From NCBI GenBank assembly GCA_029448655.1, contig JACCLO010000001.1, forward strand, positions 3,844,001-3,908,000: a stretch of DNA of 64,000 bases, in the 5' to 3' direction. Positions 1-9,458 of the stretch are shown piece by piece. The notes under the pieces were generated by a model. That model was not told the origin of the DNA. It made no database searches and saw only the letters and a program-made list of their open reading frames with translations. The stretch is from Wolfiporia cocos. Its lineage: Eukaryota; Basidiomycota; Agaricomycetes; Polyporales; Phaeolaceae. A program made the position numbers and the translations under genes. Each line of letters starts with the position of its first letter. The first letter of the stretch is position 1.

Positions 1-1480
1 ATCAGTCACATGTCTAGTTCCAGCCAATCGGACATTCCGTCCGGAAGCAGTCAGCGTATAAACGTCAGCGGACCGGGCTTTGGTCACGCCCCGTCTTTGT
101 AATGACAAGAGCGCAAAACGCCATTCGTGCGGCCTACGCCGCCTTTCTATATCCCGGTTTTGATCGGCATATGTATTTATCGTATATTACTAAGTACTTA
201 GGTACCTGGGGACTTGTACATACGAATACGGACACCAGTATTATCTAATAAGACTGTTAGGGGTCTTATTTATCATGTATATATACTGGACTTGCTGAGC
301 GCTATTGCCTCAGTTCTATTCATTGCATTCATACTACGAGTTAACCACTCCGCGTATCCTGCTTAACTCTTACAACTATCCTGCCTAACCAGCAAACCAA
401 GCTACAATTACAAGTAAGTGTTATCTTGTGTTACTGCGCCTCCTTAACTGGTTGCGCCTGGGGTTTTTCCTCCTGCAGGTGTCTGAGATGCGCGCCCACT
501 CAGCCTCTGCATTCCTGACAAGGGATGTATGCTAAATGGTATGGGATCTAGGGGGATACTTGGTGGGGGTTTGACTCCCCTGCCACCCAGTGGGGCGCCA
601 CTTGCCTAATCAGCAGTGCGCGTCCTGCAAACCCGGATTCCAGGGTTAAGGAGAGGTGGCCACTTCCTGACAAGGTTACGGTCGTCAGCGTTTGAGACCC
701 ATCTGCTGGGAAAAGGGGACGGTCTGCCTGTGTGCGCCCAACCCCCTGCCATGGTATCCCTGTTTAGGGACCCACCGCTACCAGCAGAGTCGCCACTATG
801 GCGGCAAGGGAATCTTACACAGCCAATCCCCAGGCGTAAGGGGCCCGCTTTGGATCCTTAATTGAATTAAAGTGGTGAGGTGGCGCGGCTCGCAAGGCCG
901 CGCCGGCCTAGGTTACTGAGCGGTAGCCAATAGCATAAGTCCTCCAGGCAGCTCGGCGTGCTCTCTCCCAATGGACCATCGGAGGCACCCCCGGAAGACT
1001 GCGGCGTAGCCCACCATCTTTGATGCGTGGAGCGCTCGTTAAATCACGTCCTTGTGGAAACGGTGGGATCTGCACCTTGAGGTTTCCAGGGAGGGCCTAA
1101 CACGGCAAGCCTTGCCATTGAGGCGCGGTAAGGATCGCGGTGTAATACTGCAATCCACTTTCCAGCTCGCCCTTAGGAAAGGCGGGTTGTGTATCCTTCT
1201 CCTTTACCATTCCTCCACCCTACCCCAGGAGTGAGCGCCTCTGCTTCAAGATGCATGCGAATATCTCCGCCTTCTGGCACTGGGTTATGCGCATCCACGA
1301 AGGCACCTGCAGGGCTACTTCCACGCGGCAACGTTCAAGAGTTGCCCCTAACCATGCCCCCGTTTCTCTTGTGTTCAATGACTATGACCACTCAGCGTAG
1401 ATCGCTGATGACCCGCTCTTCTAGGTACCCTGGTATCCCAGTCAAATAGTAGTTAAAATATAGTTTTAGTGGCGGCTCCA
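1..1480 (+). repeat. Degraded 5' end of a plus-strand Gypsy relative (LTR tail and leader)
   Basis: A TATA-like stretch near 273-285 is followed about 30 nt later by AGTTCTATTC, the same arrangement as the predicted RNA start of the B-family LTRs, so about 180-470 looks like the downstream part of an old LTR. From about 480 to 1000 the plus strand is colinear with the minus-strand leader of Gypsy-1 (13440 back to 12870), through short shared blocks around 'ggatccagggt'-type, 'gacggtctgcctgtg' and 'ggtagccaatagcata' words. No gag or pol reading frame follows. The piece is therefore a truncated, mutated relative in the opposite orientation to Gypsy-1. The part from about 1060 to 1480 has no clear match. 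Confidence 0.5.
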
Positions 1481-2904
1481 TAGTAGCTTACTTACTTTGT
1501 CAAAGTAGCTTAGAAACCGCCCAATAGCATTTGTATTAGCCTTTGGAAATCCTGCGTCACCGGCTGGTTCCCAGGTTATCTAACCTGGTTAAGGTCGCTT
1601 ATGTACATATAAAGCAACCTTTACGTCTTAGGTACATTAAGTTAATCGAAAAACGACACTAGTACCTTACTTCGACGTAGGATCGCGTACGCTAGGCAAA
1701 ATATATGCTCATAACTATCATTACTGTGGGAATACCTATTACCAAGTCGATTAGGATTCACATAATCCGTCGGCGCCCATTTGACCTCATGGTCTTCGCT
1801 CCTGAAAAGGGGATTTGGGTTATTGAGCATTAAGTCATATAGTCATTTCAAAAAGTCATTAGAACCTTAGAACGGGGGCACCCCTTCCGGTAATGGAATC
1901 TCCTGACAAGGAAATTACCATCCGTTTGGGAAGAGACGTCTGACAAGCGTCTATAAATAATTGGGAAAAGCGCTGTTTCCACCAGCCTCCCACGTACAAA
2001 CAGATCGCAATAAGATCCTTAATTGAATCTTGCAATCTGGGTTAGAGGAAAGGAAGACAAGGGACAAATGCTATTGATACGCATTCCCTTGAAGTGTAGC
2101 GGAGGTCGTCAAGACTTCCAGACATCACACTTCATTTGGCATTCACCGCATTCATTGCCGAATATCACACCAGTCCCAAACCGGTCCCCCTCCCTCCCCC
2201 GAATTGAAATCGACAAATTCGCACGCCAACCGCAAATATTGTCACGAGACTCGCTATCTCATTTACGGTTTTACTCCAATACGACATCTTCTCTGTGGGG
2301 AGAACAACTGTATTACGAAAATTCACACTAGCAATAAAATGCGATCGTCCGCAAAAGGTCTCAAAGAAGCACTCGAAAACTTCCAGAGATAACAGAAGAG
2401 CCCCTTCTTTCAGGACAATCACACCGATTTGGCAATCGGTCATCATTCATTGCTTGGTTTACGGAAACCTACGTCGTCGAGACACGTAATAAATAAATCC
2501 GGATCTGTATCCTATTCCCGATTAGGAATACACCTCGTCATTACATCGAATAAGGGCCTGGAAAACCCTTCGATTTCGACAAACTAGGGCATGGGAAACC
2601 TTAGTATAAAAAATCTAGTCGCATATGCGAGCGACTACTGGATAATGCCTTACATGGATATACGACAACAATACCTTAGGCCCACATCCACCCACCCTTA
2701 TCTGGGTTATAGAGGCGGTTTAACCTCTTTAAAAACCAAAAAACATCGGATAGGTTCAATCGGGAGATCAAACGTGAAAGAGGGGGTGGAAACCCCGATT
2801 TCGCACTTAGGACCTTAAACAAAGTCCACTATCCCACGCTTACAACAGTACCTTACGGTCTTGAAAGCAACCAATGACATGCACTAAGAGGCCTGATTAC
2901 CCTC
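1481..2904. other. AT-rich repeat-derived filler without a recognisable gene
   Basis: No reading frame here looks protein-coding. Around 2340-2405 there is a diverged copy of a word cluster (CAAAGG-TCTC, then GAAAACTTCCAGAGATAACA) that occurs four more times at about 3668, 3900, 16030 and 16262. That suggests this stretch is an older relative of the non-coding unit described next. Confidence 0.35.
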
Positions 2905-4182
2905 ATTCATGCTCGTACCGTCCTATTCGTATACGGACGACAACCCTGTAATAGGAATTATAGTAGCTAGCCCATCCACTAGTGAAATATATCCTTCCCC
3001 AACGTTCATCCCAGTTCCCACGCTTACAATGTCATATTCAATCGAACAACGACTTAAACGACATACAAGCATATTGGAAACTACCATCATTGCCACCACG
3101 TGACCTCAGCCCTTACGGGATATACCTTTACGAGACAACTCCTGACAAGGATGTATGTTCTCACGGTTACCCAATAAGGCCTCACTACGGCAACGACACT
3201 ACAGTACTAGGGAATACAATCATAAGCATTGCCCATAATGCACAATGATTAGTACCTATACATTGGGGTTTATACGAGAAGCCTACTCGTTAATAAATAG
3301 TGCATACAACCACGACTACACAGAGTCATACCGGAACTTACGACTCCGAAGAGATCACTACCTTGAAGCAATCTAACTAGGGGACACAACCCCTGTAACA
3401 AATGGGCATTGACAAATGTCTCACACTTAGTGCTTGCGACACTAGGGAGGCGACGCCTCATAAACGTTCATAAGGCGACGTCCTTTAATAAACCATTCAA
3501 GCATAAGTCGTACAAAGTAGGATTACCCCTGTACAAGCAACAAGCCTAAGACTACCGCGAAGACAAGAATGGAATTTGCAACCCCATACAACGTCTAGCA
3601 ATAGAAGTCGAAAAAGCACCGCTATGTTACAACCAAGGGTACTACATCATAAGCCAATATAACCGCCCAAGGACTCGAAAAGGAACTTGAAAACCTTCAG
3701 AGTTAACAGTGAAGCCCTCATTCAAAGGTATCGGCACAATGATTATCCGAAACACGTACAACGACACAATGCACCCTCTAATACGCTTTGGCAAAAGCTA
3801 TTAGAGAAAGATTACTAGTAGACTACAAAGGCACTATATGTAGACCATTTCCATATCGCCTTCTACTACGAGTAACATCATAAGCAAAAGCAATAATCCG
3901 CCCAAGGTCGCGAAAAGGAACTTGAAAACCTTCAGCGATAACAGGAGAGCCCCTCCTATTAGGATCCGCGTACACAATGACAATACACTCAAGTAACAAG
4001 ACTATCCCTCCCCAACAACGGCATTTGACTTTTCAGTCATCACGTGTTGATAATCGCTAGTAACGGCATTTAGCACTTCGCTATCACGCGTTACAAATCA
4101 CTATAAGGAATAAAAATCGCTATCCCATTCACGCTAAGGCTCCAATACAAAGTCCTGAAACCTCATCTTATCCCTGTACACT
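2905..4182 (+). repeat. Non-coding internal unit, copy A, left part
   Basis: This segment is about 1.25 kb and is repeated with many substitutions at 15274-16540 (copy B). Both contain an internal 232-bp-spaced direct repeat (word starts at 3668 and 3900 in copy A). Copy A is interrupted by Gypsy-1 at 4182 and resumes at 14170. Copy B has no insertion at the corresponding site, so it serves as a paralogous empty site. The unit ends in a polypurine tract and a B-family LTR, so it is best read as the 3' internal region of a non-coding LTR element. Confidence 0.6.
4178..4182. repeat. Target-site duplication of Gypsy-1, left copy
   Basis: ACACT here is repeated at 14170-14174 just outside the other LTR. 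Copy B of the surrounding unit, near 16525, reads straight through the equivalent site without an insertion. Confidence 0.95.
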
Positions 4183-4883
4183 TGACACAGACTAGACTGT
4201 GGGACTCACACTATAACCTTATAGGCGACTTGAAGGAGTTGCAGAAGGTTGGTGAGGAGGCTAGTGGGCGCAAGCAGAGATGGTATGTAACTGTGCGAAT
4301 GCAGAGAACAAATCTAAGGCTTATCCGCAGTGATAGCCCTACTTATATACATGCTTTGTTTGGTTACCGGTAAGGGAGCCAAACATGAAGGTGGTCTGTG
4401 CGCAGACATAACTTAATATGGTTAAGTCGTAAACTACAATAGACCATGTGCGCCGGTAATGGCCGCACCAGTAAGATCGTTTGTTTGGACCGTAGGTCCA
4501 TGTTGTGGAAGTGGCTGTAGCTTTCGTTAATAAGCCATGCATGTGATCCTTATATTCCGGTATCGGGATATGAGTAATCATAAGGGCATTGGCATGTGAT
4601 AACGAGCGGGCCGCTTATCCAATTGTGTTGACATAGCCCGGTATCGGGATATGAGTAAGGCGCGTGACACCAGAGGTTAGTCCGCTGAGTCATTGACGCG
4701 TACAAACGTGTTATGTACGTGTTGTTATGACAAGTGGACGTATACCGCGTTGTGTACGTGTTGTTTGGTTGCATGTACGTGTAGACGGGCGCTTAGCAGC
4801 GTAAATGTCTACAAGGTCGTAGAAATACCAGATAAATAGGTAAAAATACGGGAAAAATAGTGGCATGTCCCAAATCTGTGACA
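4183..4883 (-). repeat. 3' LTR of Gypsy-1 (family A)
   Basis: This 701-bp LTR reads TGTCACAGATTTGGG... on the sense (minus) strand and ends ...CTGTGTCA. It matches 13469-14169 throughout. The predicted RNA start word lies at 4305-4315. Three short open frames inside it appear with the same sequence in the other LTR and are not genes. Confidence 0.95.
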
Positions 4884-4896
4884 TTACCCCCTCTTC
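4884..4896 (-). other. Polypurine tract of Gypsy-1
   Basis: On the minus strand the bases directly before the 3' LTR read GAAGAGGGGGTAA. A purine-rich run touching the 3' LTR is the standard plus-strand primer of LTR elements. The same GGGGTAA/TGTCAC junction recurs at 14295/14296, 16666/16667 and, in minus orientation, at 18622/18621. Confidence 0.85.
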
Positions 4897-4922
4897 AGGT
4901 TTCATTGTCCCTAATGGAACGA

Positions 4923-5348
4923 TTACTTTCCTGTGGAGCCGAATCCACCAGTACCGCGCTCGGATTTAATCTTTTCAAAGTAAGATTTTCCGTGTAGCGT
5001 AATGTGCGGGTCCTTAGCAACTTCGCAGATGAGCTGAGCAATCTTATCACCGGCCCAAATATCGATAGATATGTCGGAGTGATTCCGGAGAATGATGATT
5101 ACTTCGCCTTGATAATCGTGGTCGATAACGCCACCCATTACGTCTATGCCTTTGCGTGCGAGACTAGAGCGGGGGGCGATACGTCCGTAAGTGCCGAAAG
5201 GTACCTGGATTTTCAGTTTAGTATTGTATTCTGTCTGCCCGTGAGCTGGCAGAACGTCGCCTGTTGCAGTGTACAGGTCAAACCCAACCGAGTCCTTGGT
5301 TCCCTTTTCCGGCATTCGGCCGCCTTCACCGACTACGATTTTCAAGTC
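4923..5348 (-). other. dUTPase domain at the C-terminus of Gypsy-1 Pol
   Basis: About 141 residues hold the five ordered motifs of the trimeric dUTPase family, with the catalytic aspartate in the motif 3 region (VIDHDY) and the glycine-rich motif 5 at the very end. None of the motif residues looks replaced. In retroviruses that carry one, dUTPase sits in the pro frame or between RNase H and integrase. Here it is fused behind the chromodomain. Confidence 0.9.
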
Positions 5349-7847
5349 CGCGTTTTGGTTAATGTCCGCTGACATCCATCCCCCGTCGGGGTGTCTAACC
5401 ATGCGCTGCTTAGGATCCTTCGCAAATTCTTCGCGATACTGCGGCCAGTCGTCTGGCCATGTGCATTCGTCGGCTTCCCAGTCGTCGCTGTCAGGGTCGA
5501 AGACATGAACTGCTTCTTTCCTTCTAGCTGATCGCCTGAGGGGGACATCCTGCATGGGAATGGCGTGTGAAGCCTTGTATTCTTGCAGAATGTCATATGC
5601 CGTGTCGAGATCGGCTTCGCGTACCCAGGAGTCGTCATTGATACCGAATCCTTTCCATCGGATTCTGTATTCAACTCTTCCTGCGCGGAGACGATGATCT
5701 AAGATCTTCTCAACTTCCCATAGTTCCTCGCCGTCGACCATTTCTGGTTGAGGCTCTGGTTTCTTCTGATGCACAGGGTCCTTATACATGACCAACTTGG
5801 AAGCGTGGAATACTGGGTGATAAGCCCTGTATTGCTCGTCCATATGTACCCTAAAGGTGACCGGGGATAATTGTTCAATTATCTTGAATGGCCCCAAATA
5901 GCGTGGACTAAGACTTCTTTCGGAGTCTTGCCAGCTACGGGCGTCAACGAGAACTTTATCGCCAACTTTAAATGGTACCGAGCGCTTGTGTTGATCATAG
6001 TACCAAGACCAGCGTTCGGCAGCCAATTTCATTGCTGCCTTAGCTTGTTCTTGTGCTGACCATCTGGCGTAAGCAAATTGATTTAAGTCCGAGTATTGCG
6101 TCGGCTTTAAATCCGTAGGTCCTGCATTGGGATGCCTTCCTAGTTCAACGAAGAATGGACTATTCTTGGTCGTCTCGCTAGCCGCGTTATTGTACGCAAA
6201 CTCTGCCGTGGGGAGATAGAACACCCAGTTATCTTTTTGGATAACGTCGATGTAGCATCGTAGGTATTGTTCTAGAATTTGGTTAATTCTCTCCGTTTGG
6301 CCGTCCGCTTGCGGGTGGTAAGCTGTCGTCATCGACCTCTGGATTCCCAATTGCTCGCACCATCCCTTGAATAACTCGGAAGAGAATTGCGGTCCTCTAT
6401 CCGAAATGATTTGTTTCGGAAGTCCGTGATTTGGATAAATCCGGAGATACAGGAGGTTCGCTAATTCCTTTGCCGAGATATTGTCTGACGTGGGAATGAA
6501 GTGTGTGCGCTTGGTCAATTGGTCCACTACTACCATGATAGCAGTGAATTGTTTGAATTCGCCGCTAGGCGGTAAGTGAACGATGAAGTCGATTGTGATT
6601 GTGTCCCAGGGTGCTTCCGGTACTGGGAGCGGTTGCAGGGGTCCATACGGGGTCTGGTTGCGGTTCTTCATGCGCTGGCATGTATCACAACCTTCCACGT
6701 ATTGCTTCACCATCGTGGTCATTCCAGGCCACCAGTAATTACGTGATAGAAGTTCATAGGTCTTCCATCGTCCGAAGTGTCCGGCAGTCACATGGTCATG
6801 ATGTAACTCCAGAATCTTCGTGCGCAATTCCTTAGGCTCTTTTGGAACGTACACTTTTCCTCGTCTGAGGAGTAATCCGGCCTCCATGTTCCATTCCTGG
6901 AGATCTTTACCGAATTCCTTGGGACCACTTTTCAGTAGTTCCTGGTAATCTTTGGTAATCTGATCGTCCATGAGGGCTTGTCGGATTTGTCGGAGAAGGT
7001 CCTTGTCGCCTGATTGTATCTCCTGCTGTGACGCTTCTAGCGCCCTAACCGTGAAGTATTCCGGTTTCAGCAAAATTTGATCGCGATTGTCGAGTTCCAC
7101 CCCCTCTTCATGGTCTGGCCTCCGTGACAGAGGGTCAGCCGTGAGCATTGTTTTACCGGGTTTGTGACACATGATGAAGTTGAACCTTGTCAGGTAAAGA
7201 CTCCATCGTGCCTGTCTCCGGGTAAGCCGTTGTGCCGATTTGAAATATGTCAGATTAAGATGATCCGACCATACTTCAAATTTATGTGGGTGTCCTTCGA
7301 GGTAATGTCTCCATTCCTCTAGAGCGCGGATGATTGCGAGCAACTCCTTATCGTAAATCTCATAGTTCCTCTCGGGTGCTGATAGAGATTTCGAGTAAAA
7401 GGCTACCAGGTGCCAGAGCTTATCCTCCGAAGAGTATTGTGATAGCACTGCACCAGTTGCGTAATCGGAAGAATCCGCTTCCACGCGGAACAGGGACTCC
7501 TGATCTGGGATCCGGAGTATTGGAGCCGATGTGAAAGCTTCCTTGAGAGTTTGGAAGGCTTCCGCTTGTTCGGGTCCCCAGTTCCACTGCGTGTTTTTCT
7601 TGGACAGTTCGGTTAACGGCTTAACCACTTTGGAGAAGTCTTTAATGAACCGACGGTAGTAGTTGGCAAAGCCAACAAAGGCCTGGACGTCCTTCACCTT
7701 GGCAGGTGTAGGCCAGTCCATTACTCCGGCTACCTTCTTAGGGTCCATTTCGACTTTCCCTTTGGAAATAATCATTCCCAGGTATTCAATGCTGCTTTGT
7801 TCGAAGAAGCACTTTTCAGGCTTCGCGAACAAGTCGTTGTCTTGCAA
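4923..7847 (-). CDS. Gypsy-1 Pol, downstream part: RT end, RNase H, integrase, chromodomain, dUTPase
   Basis: This frame is 974 codons in the same frame as the PR-RT part, from which a single TAA at 7851-7853 separates it. It opens with the end of the RT (NDLFAKPEKCFF). RNase H comes next (residues about 90-240; VEADSS and DKELLAI regions). Then come the integrase zinc-binding HHCC (about 345-390) and the DDE core with DFIV, DRGPQFSS and a downstream E. A chromodomain follows (EVEKILDHR...WKGF...DDSW). The last 141 residues (about 834-974, bases 4923-5348) are a dUTPase with all five motifs: GFDLYTA, PRSSLA, the GVIDHDY aspartate motif, GDKIAQLI and RGTGGFGSTG. The stop codon lies only about 26 nt before the PPT. 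A dUTPase would lower dUTP and so limit uracil in the cDNA. Confidence 0.92.
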   Translation of the reverse strand: MQDNDLFAKPEKCFFEQSSIEYLGMIISKGKVEMDPKKVAGVMDWPTPAKVKDVQAFVGFANYYRRFIKDFSKVVKPLTELSKKNTQWNWGPEQAEAFQTLKEAFTSAPILRIPDQESLFRVEADSSDYATGAVLSQYSSEDKLWHLVAFYSKSLSAPERNYEIYDKELLAIIRALEEWRHYLEGHPHKFEVWSDHLNLTYFKSAQRLTRRQARWSLYLTRFNFIMCHKPGKTMLTADPLSRRPDHEEGVELDNRDQILLKPEYFTVRALEASQQEIQSGDKDLLRQIRQALMDDQITKDYQELLKSGPKEFGKDLQEWNMEAGLLLRRGKVYVPKEPKELRTKILELHHDHVTAGHFGRWKTYELLSRNYWWPGMTTMVKQYVEGCDTCQRMKNRNQTPYGPLQPLPVPEAPWDTITIDFIVHLPPSGEFKQFTAIMVVVDQLTKRTHFIPTSDNISAKELANLLYLRIYPNHGLPKQIISDRGPQFSSELFKGWCEQLGIQRSMTTAYHPQADGQTERINQILEQYLRCYIDVIQKDNWVFYLPTAEFAYNNAASETTKNSPFFVELGRHPNAGPTDLKPTQYSDLNQFAYARWSAQEQAKAAMKLAAERWSWYYDQHKRSVPFKVGDKVLVDARSWQDSERSLSPRYLGPFKIIEQLSPVTFRVHMDEQYRAYHPVFHASKLVMYKDPVHQKKPEPQPEMVDGEELWEVEKILDHRLRAGRVEYRIRWKGFGINDDSWVREADLDTAYDILQEYKASHAIPMQDVPLRRSARRKEAVHVFDPDSDDWEADECTWPDDWPQYREEFAKDPKQRMVRHPDGGWMSADINQNADLKIVVGEGGRMPEKGTKDSVGFDLYTATGDVLPAHGQTEYNTKLKIQVPFGTYGRIAPRSSLARKGIDVMGGVIDHDYQGEVIIILRNHSDISIDIWAGDKIAQLICEVAKDPHITLHGKSYFEKIKSERGTGGFGSTGK

Positions 7848-7850
7848 GAT

Positions 7851-9458
7851 TTATATTACTTGCTTGACAATACGACGGTGTTCCAACAGGTCGTTTCCGA
7901 ACACAAGGATGTCGTCTAGGTAGACAATGACCTTTCCTTCTCTGATAAGGTCACCTAGGATATCGTTCATCATGTGTTGGAACGTGCTGGGTGCATTACA
8001 AAAACCGAAGTACATGACTACAGCTTCGTAAAGGCCGTTAGGCGTAATGAATGCGGTCTTCCATTCATCTCCCTCCTTGATTCTTACATTGTTGTAACCC
8101 GAACGCAAGTCGAGCTTCGTAAATATCGAAGCCTGGCTAAGCTTATCGATTAGCTCGTCTATGCGTGGGAGAGGGTACCTATTTTTAATGGTCAAGTCGT
8201 TTACTTTCCGGTAATCGACCACCATTCGGGCTCCGCCGTCTTTTTTAGGGACGAAGAAGACCGGGCTCGCGATCGGGGATTTCGAGTGTCGGATGTAGCC
8301 CTTCCGTAACTCTTCCTGAATCCACTGATCTAGCGAGTTCGCTTCCTGAGGAGACATCTTGTATGCCTTACTCGGGGGTGGTAGCACCGCGTCATCGGGG
8401 AAGTCGATGGCGTGGTCGTATGGTTTCCGCTCGGGCATCCTTTCGGATGCGCGTTGAGAAAATACCGTGGGACCAAACTCCTGGTATTCCTCCGGAACCA
8501 AGGATTTCCATTTCTGGAGATCCGCATCTGTCAGGAATTCATCATCCGACTTCTCCGTTATCGACTGAATGGCATCGATAAGGAGTTCCGTTCCTTCGTC
8601 AAGGGTGTTCACCCAAGCGACAAAGGGATTCTCAGGCTCCTCTAAGCCGAGAAAATCTATTGGAAAGTCGTTGATGATCTGATAGATGTTGCGGGGTTCG
8701 ATTTCGTCTTCTTCCTCAGAAATTGAAACCCGTTTGCCATGTTTGCATTTTTCCGTGCACCGATATGTGAAGGTTCCTTCCGGCCAATTGAAGTCCAGGT
8801 TGTGTTTCAGGAACCAGTCATATCCGAGGATTACATCCGCATTCTGTACGTCCATGACGTACAAGAATTCGGTGGACTTGTGTTCCTCGTGCACCATATA
8901 AGCTTTTACTGCCATATTGATATTACCGGCGGTATTAGAGGTACCGTCGGCGTTACGAATCTCGAGGGGCGAAGGTAGTTTCTGAGTGACTAACTTCTCC
9001 TTGTGTACGAGTTTCTTATCTATGACGCTTATTGATGCACCGGTGTCGATTAATGCCATGGTGTTTACTTTCTTTCCATATACCCACAGTTCCACTTCGA
9101 TAGAGAACGATTTATTGTCGTCTCGAGAATCGTTTCCATGTACATTATACAAAGTGAAAAATTTCAACGCGAGCGGGTCAGGATAAAAGTATTGTACAGG
9201 AGGGGCACGTGTAGCTAGTGTCCTTGTCCTCCGGGCAAAGTCCATTGCCGAGTTACCGAATATACCGAGATGGGATACCGGGTGACGTACGACCGCCTTA
9301 TCTTCCCACAAGATAAGGGGTCTCTGTGAAGCCTCTTCGTAGAGGTGCGCTTCTTCGGGGCGCTGTACACTCCCAGCCGCTGCGGGGCTGGTGTGTTCTT
9401 CACAGAACGTCTTCGAGACGTGTGGTTGGAGCGAGGGGAACCGAGATGGTCCCGACAT
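7851..9458 (-). CDS. Gypsy-1 Pol, upstream part: protease and reverse transcriptase, ended by a TAA
   Basis: This open frame of 535 codons contains a retropepsin with an intact DTGAS (Asp at about residue 138) and an RT whose active site YLDD lies near residue 513. TAA stops it just after the YLDDILVF region, where family members normally continue straight into the thumb. The following codons stay in frame and match the RT, so this is most simply a point nonsense change in an otherwise intact polyprotein. The frame overlaps the end of gag by 59 nt and is in +1 relative to it, so Gag-Pol would need a frameshift. The true first Pol residue is not defined by an ATG. Confidence 0.88.
   Translation of the reverse strand: MSGPSRFPSLQPHVSKTFCEEHTSPAAAGSVQRPEEAHLYEEASQRPLILWEDKAVVRHPVSHLGIFGNSAMDFARRTRTLATRAPPVQYFYPDPLALKFFTLYNVHGNDSRDDNKSFSIEVELWVYGKKVNTMALIDTGASISVIDKKLVHKEKLVTQKLPSPLEIRNADGTSNTAGNINMAVKAYMVHEEHKSTEFLYVMDVQNADVILGYDWFLKHNLDFNWPEGTFTYRCTEKCKHGKRVSISEEEDEIEPRNIYQIINDFPIDFLGLEEPENPFVAWVNTLDEGTELLIDAIQSITEKSDDEFLTDADLQKWKSLVPEEYQEFGPTVFSQRASERMPERKPYDHAIDFPDDAVLPPPSKAYKMSPQEANSLDQWIQEELRKGYIRHSKSPIASPVFFVPKKDGGARMVVDYRKVNDLTIKNRYPLPRIDELIDKLSQASIFTKLDLRSGYNNVRIKEGDEWKTAFITPNGLYEAVVMYFGFCNAPSTFQHMMNDILGDLIREGKVIVYLDDILVFGNDLLEHRRIVKQVI

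Noticed and set aside
4182..4905. Three short open frames in the Gypsy-1 LTR, repeated exactly at 13468-14060
   Set aside because: They repeat because the LTR repeats. They have no recognisable motif and overlap promoter and R-U5 elements.
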